Assembly (NCBI RefSeq): GCF_003385455.1
Contig: NZ_QNUF01000015.1
Span: 1 to 64,000 of the forward strand
DNA length: 64,000 bases
Direction: 5' to 3'
Source: Chryseobacterium rhizosphaerae
Lineage (GTDB): Bacteria > Bacteroidota > Bacteroidia > Flavobacteriales > Weeksellaceae
Shown: piece after piece, positions 59,601 through 64,000 of the stretch
How the letters are laid out: each line of letters starts with the position of its first letter
Numbering within the stretch: position 1 is the stretch's first letter
The notes under the pieces: generated by a model
The model's database searches: none
The model's input: the letters and a program-made list of their open reading frames with translations, nothing else
Told to the model about the DNA's origin: nothing
Translations under genes and position numbers: made by a program

Positions 59601-59782
59601 ACACTTTTCATCACCGTCTCAGCATTGGCTCCCGTATAGTTCGCGGAAACACTCACTGTAGGTGGTGCAATATCCGGATACTGTGTAACCGGTAACGAGA
59701 CAAGTCCTAAAATACCGAGAATCACAATCAAAATTGAGATTACGGTAGATAAAACCGGTCTGTTAATAAAGTTTTTTATCAT
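56636..59782 (-). CDS. RND multidrug efflux permease (HAE1, AcrB type)
   Basis: 1048 residues, the standard AcrB length, with twelve transmembrane segments. Signatures include TVSVSANYTGANAETVMKSV at the porter domain start, VLAIGIVVDDAIVVVE in TM4 with the two Asp of proton relay, and YVYTD-like GYIGGVYTADFTKYGK later. It pumps drugs or other hydrophobic compounds using the proton gradient. Its start overlaps the stop of the adaptor gene by one base. Confidence 0.94.
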   Translation of the reverse strand: MIKNFINRPVLSTVISILIVILGILGLVSLPVTQYPDIAPPTVSVSANYTGANAETVMKSVVVPLEEQINGVEGMDYITSSAGNDGSAQIQVFFKQGIDPDIAAVNVQNRVARATPLLPSEVTRSGVVTQKQQTSALMYMSFYSENKDLDDVYLQNFLNINIIPNLKRVNGVGDANVFGGKNYSMRIWLDPAKMAAYSVTPTDVTNAINEQSREAAAGSIGQNSGSSFEYIIKYVGKFNDKEQYDNIIIKSLANGQNLMLKDVAKVELAGQSYTGIGENGNSPSISMGIFQTPGSNAQEIIKNIKTYLKSAEGTFPKGVKYTFNFDTNEFLEASIEKVVHTLIEAFILVFIVVYIFLQDFRSTLIPAIAVPVSIVGAFFFLNLFGYSLNLLTLFALVLAIGIVVDDAIVVVEAVHAKMEHGISDAKKATVEAMDEITGAIISITLVMAAVFIPVTFITGPTGVFYQQFGITLIIAIIISAINALTLSPVLCSLFLKPHAEHHAEYKNLNLLQKFFYKFNIAFKTTTERYGRGFVFLLRHKWVTLIIFAVTGGILFWASSSMKKGFVPTEDRGIIFTDVQLPPGASMERTYNALKTLQAKALKVPGVQNVTISTGRGFLSGNGSNNGLAFVKLKPFEERKKDGQTSEDITKKLFGIVGSVPDAKVVFFQPPSVPGFGNSAGFEMVLLDKSGGEYADLDDKTNEFIGKLMQRPEIQFAQTSFNTKYPQYQMDINVPLAKQLGVSVSDILATMQGYIGGVYTADFTKYGKQFRVMVQALPDNRKSIDNLNELYVKTGSGVMSPISQFVTLTKAYGPQSVSRYNLFTSVKVTGANSEGYSSGDAITAVQQVANETLNQNYAVEFTGLTREELNSGSQTLLIFGLSLIFVYFILSAQYESYILPLIVIISLPLGVMGAYFGQKIMGLENNIYFQIALIMLVGLLAKNAILIVEFAVQRRHHGETIVMSAINAAKARVRPILMTSFAFIFGLLPLVLASGIGAVGNRSIATGAAIGLLIGTILGLFVIPVLYVIFETLQEKIKPLKKEDINLAE

Positions 59783-60966
59783 TAGAATTTCGGTTTTATT
59801 GATTGAACAAGACTATCCATTTTGATTGGTTTCGGCTTCACGGCAGTTCCCGGTTTAAGACCTCCGATACCAGCAGCTACTATGACTTCTCCTTTATTAA
59901 CTCCTGATTTTATAAGAGCCATATTGTCGATTCTGTCAATCACATTAATCACAACATTTTTAGCGGTATCTTTTTCTACTTTATATACGTAAACAATACC
60001 TTGTTGTTCGTAGGTAGCACTTTCAGGAACAACCAATACGTCATCATATCGTTGTGGGAATCTGATGGTTCCACTGTTACCATTACTTAAAAGTTTCTGA
60101 GCATTAGAAAAAGCAACCCTGAACTGAATGGTTCCTGTTGTAGGATCAATCTGACCGGTAATGGCTTCAATTTTTCCTTTTTCAGGATAAAGACTTCCAT
60201 TGGCTAGCTGAAGCTCAACCATGGGTAAGTTTTTAATTTTCTCAGGCATAGAAGCTCCTGGAGATTTTTCAAGGAAATCAAAATATTCTTTTTCATTCAT
60301 GGCAAAGTAGGCAAAGATCTGAGAGGTATCAGAAATAGTAGTCAGAGGAGTCTGATCAGACGGTCCTACCAAGCTCCCCACTTTCAATGGAAGTTTACCG
60401 ATAACCCCTGAAATAGGCGCACGGATGATAGAATAGTCGATGTTAGCCTCTACCCCTTTGTAATTGGCCACAGCCTGTCTTTTTGCCGCATTGGCCTGCT
60501 GCAGCTGTGCCTGAGCCTGAGCCAGGTTGGCCTGAGCTGTCTGGAGCTGAATGTTACTGATGATATTTTTCTGAACCAGTGGCTTTAGCTTGTTGACTTC
60601 AAGCTGAGCTGCATTTACTGAAGCCTGAGCCGCTGCAATAGTAGATTCTGCGGCACCAATTCCTGCTTTGGATGCTGCTGCATTTTCAGTCAGAATATTG
60701 GTTTCCAGACGAAACAAAGGCTGTCCCTTAGTAACATATTGTCCTTCATCTACCAATAGCTGGGTGATATAACCCTGTATTTTTGCACGCACATCATTGT
60801 TTACCCTACCCTGAATGGTAGCCGGAAACGTCTGATAACCCACTATATTTTTTGCCTCCACAGAAATAACAGGATAAGGCTTGGCACCATCCTGTTTCGG
60901 AGCTTCTTTTTTGCAGGCAGTCAGTGAAAACGCTGCAATGGAAAGTATAACTAGCTTATTATTCAT
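59782..60966 (-). CDS. RND efflux periplasmic adaptor (membrane fusion protein)
   Basis: 394 residues with a lipoprotein signal ending at FSLTAC (Cys18). A lipoyl-like domain and long coiled-coil hairpin follow (LVQKNIISNIQLQTAQANLA and QAQAQLQQANAAKRQA), then the beta-barrel and membrane-proximal domains (IRAPISGVIGKLPLKVGSLV). It bridges the permease and the outer-membrane factor. It lies one base after the GbsR regulator gene. Confidence 0.93.
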   Translation of the reverse strand: MNNKLVILSIAAFSLTACKKEAPKQDGAKPYPVISVEAKNIVGYQTFPATIQGRVNNDVRAKIQGYITQLLVDEGQYVTKGQPLFRLETNILTENAAASKAGIGAAESTIAAAQASVNAAQLEVNKLKPLVQKNIISNIQLQTAQANLAQAQAQLQQANAAKRQAVANYKGVEANIDYSIIRAPISGVIGKLPLKVGSLVGPSDQTPLTTISDTSQIFAYFAMNEKEYFDFLEKSPGASMPEKIKNLPMVELQLANGSLYPEKGKIEAITGQIDPTTGTIQFRVAFSNAQKLLSNGNSGTIRFPQRYDDVLVVPESATYEQQGIVYVYKVEKDTAKNVVINVIDRIDNMALIKSGVNKGEVIVAAGIGGLKPGTAVKPKPIKMDSLVQSIKPKF

Positions 60967-60967
60967 T

Positions 60968-61423
60968 TTATAGTTTATTAAGAGATTCCTGAATATTTTG
61001 TATGTTTTTATTAAGTAGTGCTTTATAGGCTTCTATTCTTTCGTTGTATTCATCGTCTTTATTTTTTTTAAAATTGTTTAAATCATCTAATAATTTCAAT
61101 TCGTCCTGCATCTTTTGGACAACTTTTTCGAATCGGATTTTCTTATATTCATCATTGGTGAAAAAATACCTTTTCCTCTCATCCATCTTGTTGTGGTCTA
61201 CGATAAGCTGCATATTGAGAAGTAATGAAATACTTGTGGACACGGAGCTTTTGCTTGCAGAAAGCACTTCCACAAACTCGTCAAAAGTAATTCCTACTTT
61301 CTCATAGTCAAAAAGAAGGTAGGAATAGATTTTTGAGGCTAATGGGGGTATGTTGAAAAGAAAGCCATAAAACTTTACAGCATCCTGAAATATTCTTTCA
61401 TCAATTTCTATACTTTGGTGCAT
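60968..61423 (-). CDS. GbsR/MarR-like regulator heading the efflux operon
   Basis: 151 residues. A winged helix (about 30-95: LASKIYSYLLFDYEKVGITF, EVLSASKSSVSTSISLLLN, DERKRYFF) is followed by a C-terminal coiled coil (about 105-150), the GbsR pattern. It leads the RND operon, only one base from the adaptor gene, and probably represses it until a drug-like ligand binds. Confidence 0.9.
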   Translation of the reverse strand: MHQSIEIDERIFQDAVKFYGFLFNIPPLASKIYSYLLFDYEKVGITFDEFVEVLSASKSSVSTSISLLLNMQLIVDHNKMDERKRYFFTNDEYKKIRFEKVVQKMQDELKLLDDLNNFKKNKDDEYNERIEAYKALLNKNIQNIQESLNKL

Positions 61424-61539
61424 GTTATAAAAATTTAAACAAAAGTAGAAATTAGTTCAGAACTAAACGAACAAAGATGATAGAGATTATAAATACAGTT
61501 TCTTTTAAAAATTCAATGAAAGTTGATTTAACTTTTGGC

Positions 61540-62052
61540 TTAAATTATAATCTTCTCAAAAGCTTTTCTCATTCCGTCTTTCAAAAGCACCTCTCCACAA
61601 TAGGAATATCCTTTGCCTTCCAGAATTTTCAACATGGCAATATTATCGTAATTCGTATCTACTTTTACACTCTGAATTTCATGGGATCTTGTAAAATCTT
61701 CAATATGGTCGAAAAGTTTTTTCACCATTCCCTGCCCTGCAAACTTTTCATCTACTGCAATTCTGTGCACTACCACAAATTCTCCATCACTCAGCCAGGC
61801 TCCTTCAATGGTACTGTAAGCAGGTTCATCGTTTAAAATCAAAGCAGCAAAGACTGCAATTTCGCCATCTACTGTAAGAACATATCCAAAACCCTTGGCA
61901 ATATCACTTTCTACCGTTCCCAGGTTAGGATATCCATTTTGCCATTGTGTGCTCCCATCCTGTCTTCTTCTTTCAATAGACTGCTGGATAATTCCCCAAA
62001 TAATATATCTGTCTTCAATTTCCGCTTTTCTGAGTGTAATTTCTGGATTCAT
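61540..62052 (-). CDS. GNAT-family N-acetyltransferase
   Basis: 170 residues. Motif A reads VVHRIAVDEKFAGQGMVKKLF, the acetyl-CoA loop, followed by VKVDTNYDNIAMLKILEGKG in motif B. The N-terminal substrate part includes RRRQDGSTQWQNGYPN. Substrate unknown. It is flanked by the efflux operon and DUF2007, with no shared operon. Confidence 0.9.
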   Translation of the reverse strand: MNPEITLRKAEIEDRYIIWGIIQQSIERRRQDGSTQWQNGYPNLGTVESDIAKGFGYVLTVDGEIAVFAALILNDEPAYSTIEGAWLSDGEFVVVHRIAVDEKFAGQGMVKKLFDHIEDFTRSHEIQSVKVDTNYDNIAMLKILEGKGYSYCGEVLLKDGMRKAFEKIII

Positions 62053-62151
62053 TGTTCTTTAATTTTTGAAATAAAGGATTAAAAATCAAGGTTTTGTTCT
62101 TTCAATCCTTTGATGATTTTTATTTTTTTTAATAATTAGCAGCTAATTAAA

Positions 62152-62184
62152 AAACCGAAAACTAATTAAAATTAATTTTCGGTT
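62152..62184 (-). terminator. Terminator of the DUF2007 gene
   Basis: AACCGAAAA (62153-62161) pairs with TTTTCGGTT (62176-62184), with an inner TAATT/AATTA stem. On the minus strand a T run follows. Confidence 0.75.
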
Positions 62185-62217
62185 CGAAGTAGTAAAATTT
62201 AAAATTATGAAATTGTT

Positions 62218-62448
62218 TTATTGATTTTCACTTTGTTGAAGGTAAGCATCTACAATTTCAAATGCTCTTTTTTCATCCTGCAGATCTACCATTACTTTTA
62301 ACGACGTAGCCGTGGGAGTTGTGGTAAATGTAAGATAATTATTTTCAACTGTGTTTGTAATTTGCGCATCATCCAATTTAGACTTAACCAACTGAATTTC
62401 TGAAGGGTTATCACTTTCAAAAACCGATACTCTCGTGCTTCTTTCCAT
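62218..62448 (-). CDS. DUF2007 (putative signal-transducing) protein
   Basis: 76 residues. The ferredoxin-like fold text VSVFESDNPSEIQLVKSKLD and VDLQDEKRAFEIVDAYLQQS matches DUF2007, a small domain named for a presumed signalling role. No catalytic residue. It is 61 bases after the lysine transaminase gene on the same strand. Confidence 0.85.
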   Translation of the reverse strand: MERSTRVSVFESDNPSEIQLVKSKLDDAQITNTVENNYLTFTTTPTATSLKVMVDLQDEKRAFEIVDAYLQQSENQ

Positions 62449-62509
62449 ATTCTATATTGTTTGAGTATCTAAATATACAATGATTTTTTGAAAATTACAA
62501 ATCCTAGTT

Positions 62510-63835
62510 TTAAATTTTGTTAATATTGTTTTCTATTTTATCCAGTGCCAACTGAATTTCTTCTTTAGTAACATTCAGGTGAGGTCTGAAGCGTAAAGAC
62601 TGGTCACCGCATGGTAAAATGATCAATCCGTCATTGAAGAGTTCACTCATCATTTTATTTCGGTCTCCGGCTGATGGAAGATCAATGGCGCACATCAATC
62701 CTCTTCCTCTTGCATTGGAAATTTTCTCAGGATATTTCTCAGCAAGAGCTTTCAGGCTATCCAGCAAAAAGTCTCCTACGACTCTGGCATTTTCTACAAG
62801 ATTTTCTTTTTCAATAACCTCCATTACCAATTGGAAACGAAGCATATCGATAAAGTTACCTCCGAAAGTAGAGTTGATTCTTGAGCTTTCTCTGAATACA
62901 TTATTAGGAACTTCATCAAATTTTTCTTTATTGGCTAAAACTCCACAAACCTGTGCTTTTTTACCAAAAGAAATAATATCAGGTTTTGCAGTAAAATGCT
63001 GGAAAGCCCACATTTTTCCTGTAATGGCAATACCGGTCTGAACTTCATCAAAAATAAGTAAGATTTCATTTTGATCACAAAGCTGTCTTAGGCCTAATAA
63101 GAATTCGTCTCTGAAATGGTTATCCCCTCCTTCTGCCTGGATAGGCTCTATGATGATACAAGCCACTTTATCCGGATTCATCAAAATAGCTTCTTCAATT
63201 TGTAATAAAGCAAGCTTTTCATTTTTAATGGTTTCTTCCAGATTTTCTTCCGTGATCGGGAATGATAATTTCGGATTTAGGATTCTTGGCCAGTCAAATA
63301 AAGGAAAATATTGGTATTTTCTTGGGTCTGAAGTGTTGGTTAAGCTTAAAGTATAACCGCTTCTTCCGTGGAAAGCCTGTCTGAAATGGATACAGATTCC
63401 GGCTTCAGTCTGAAGTCCTTTTGCAAAGTTTTTACGGGTCTTCCAGTCGAAACATGCCTTTAAAGCATTTTCAACCCCTAAAGTTCCGCCTTCGATAAAG
63501 AAAGCATATTGTAATTCTTCAGGAATAACTACTCTTTCAAATACTTCTAAGAAATGAGCATATTCTTCGGAGTAAACATCTGCTAAAGTAGGTTTGTTGA
63601 CAGCCATTCTTCCTAACCACTCTGATCTTTCTACCAGATAAGGGTGGTTATATCCTACGGAAGCTGATGCAAACATAGAGAACATATCCAGATATTCTCT
63701 GTCTGTAAGTTTGTCGTAAAGCCATGATCCGTGAGATTTTTCAATGTCCATCACGAAGTCAAACCCATCCGCCAAAACGTGTTTTCCTACTGTTTCTTTT
63801 ACTTTATTTGCCTTTATATCTAATGTTTGTTCCAT
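62510..63835 (-). CDS. lat: L-lysine 6-transaminase
   Basis: 441 residues, PLP-dependent class III aminotransferase. The PLP Lys is in SFGKKAQVCG, preceded by the Asp of LIFDEVQTG and the Gly-rich EGGTLGVENALKA. The lysine 6-transaminase pattern (MFSMFASASVGYNHP, RQAFHGRSGYTLSLTN) separates it from GABA or ornithine enzymes. It converts L-lysine and 2-oxoglutarate to 2-aminoadipate-6-semialdehyde and glutamate. The end of a likely aldehyde dehydrogenase follows upstream, which would oxidise the product to 2-aminoadipate. Confidence 0.92.
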   Translation of the reverse strand: MEQTLDIKANKVKETVGKHVLADGFDFVMDIEKSHGSWLYDKLTDREYLDMFSMFASASVGYNHPYLVERSEWLGRMAVNKPTLADVYSEEYAHFLEVFERVVIPEELQYAFFIEGGTLGVENALKACFDWKTRKNFAKGLQTEAGICIHFRQAFHGRSGYTLSLTNTSDPRKYQYFPLFDWPRILNPKLSFPITEENLEETIKNEKLALLQIEEAILMNPDKVACIIIEPIQAEGGDNHFRDEFLLGLRQLCDQNEILLIFDEVQTGIAITGKMWAFQHFTAKPDIISFGKKAQVCGVLANKEKFDEVPNNVFRESSRINSTFGGNFIDMLRFQLVMEVIEKENLVENARVVGDFLLDSLKALAEKYPEKISNARGRGLMCAIDLPSAGDRNKMMSELFNDGLIILPCGDQSLRFRPHLNVTKEEIQLALDKIENNINKI

Positions 63836-63950
63836 AATAAATTGATGTGTGATTTAATAAATGAATGGTTAGAGCATCACAGAATGAAACTACTATCATT
63901 CAGGTTATTAATTTTTATTTTTGTTTTTTTGTATGCTTTAAGTAAAGCTT

Positions 63951-64000
63951 TTATAAGTCAAATTTAATCCCTTGTGCTAAAGGAAGTTGAGCTGTGTAAT
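63951..64000 (-). CDS. C-terminal end of a probable aldehyde dehydrogenase (partial)
   Basis: The last codons read TAQLPLAQGIKFDL followed by a stop on the minus strand; the rest lies outside the window. The ending LPLAQGIKFD is typical of Bacteroidota aldehyde dehydrogenases, and such an enzyme beside lat would complete lysine to 2-aminoadipate. Only about 15 residues are visible, so the call is tentative. Confidence 0.6.
   Translation of the reverse strand, partial: YTAQLPLAQGIKFDL

Overview
The window looks like a chromosomal stretch from a Chryseobacterium-like member of the Flavobacteriia (Bacteroidota). Supporting signs are the many TonB-dependent receptors, a DUF4374 lipoprotein beside a PepSY membrane protein, a Bacteroidota-type promoter with a TAnnTTTG -7 element, VgrG and PAAR-like DUF4280 secretion genes, a GbsR-headed RND efflux operon, an L-lysine 6-transaminase, and secreted proteins with the VGINT-P-TLDVNG type N-terminus. 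No rRNA, IS element or CRISPR array was found. One intact tRNA-Ala(GGC) and one decayed partial tRNA-Ala are present.

Layout. 0-5.4 kb: a secreted protein, an HxlR regulator, DoxX, a Crp/Fnr regulator divergent from an operon of gcvH, a degenerate GcvH paralogue and a methyltransferase, then a DUF1275 membrane protein. 5.8-13 kb: two convergent TonB-linked iron-uptake modules (PepSY plus receptor; receptor plus DUF4374 lipoprotein). 13.4-16.5 kb: small orphan genes, a HEPN-like protein and a pentapeptide-repeat protein. 16.6-21.9 kb: a type VI secretion effector cassette (VgrG, unknown protein, DUF4280-Tox-REase-5 toxin, Imm52-like immunity). vgrG is cut by one in-frame amber codon. 22.2-33.6 kb: a modular accessory island beside tRNA-Ala, marked by three copies of a direct repeat and a truncated integrase. 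It carries an LRR-ROC-COR-TIR protein, an intact ThsA-like SIR2-SLOG NADase, two broken TIR/ThsB-like genes, and a SEFIR/TIR-histidine kinase fusion with a 13-unit AAT microsatellite. 33.9-40.2 kb: a propeller-type sensor kinase, a LuxR-type response regulator and two paralogous secreted proteins, followed by an inverted partial tRNA-Ala.

40.3-53.2 kb: a probable ester or lipid utilisation cluster with four alpha/beta hydrolases, two TonB receptors, an acyl-CoA ligase and an AraC regulator. Pairs of an 18-bp direct repeat stand upstream of two of its transcription units. 53.2-64 kb: MarR-GNAT pair, DUF5993-like small protein with DsbB, a tripartite RND efflux operon behind a GbsR regulator, GNAT, DUF2007, lysine 6-transaminase, and the end of a probable aldehyde dehydrogenase at the right edge.

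The most interesting part is the 24.8-32.5 kb defence island. The NAD-cleaving effector is intact, both simple TIR sensors are broken, and the only intact TIR-type domains lie in two large multidomain proteins that flank the effector. Either Thoeris is decaying here, or signalling has moved to a GTPase-gated TIR and/or a TIR-kinase fusion. All assignments come from reading translated sequence and motifs; no database search was possible.
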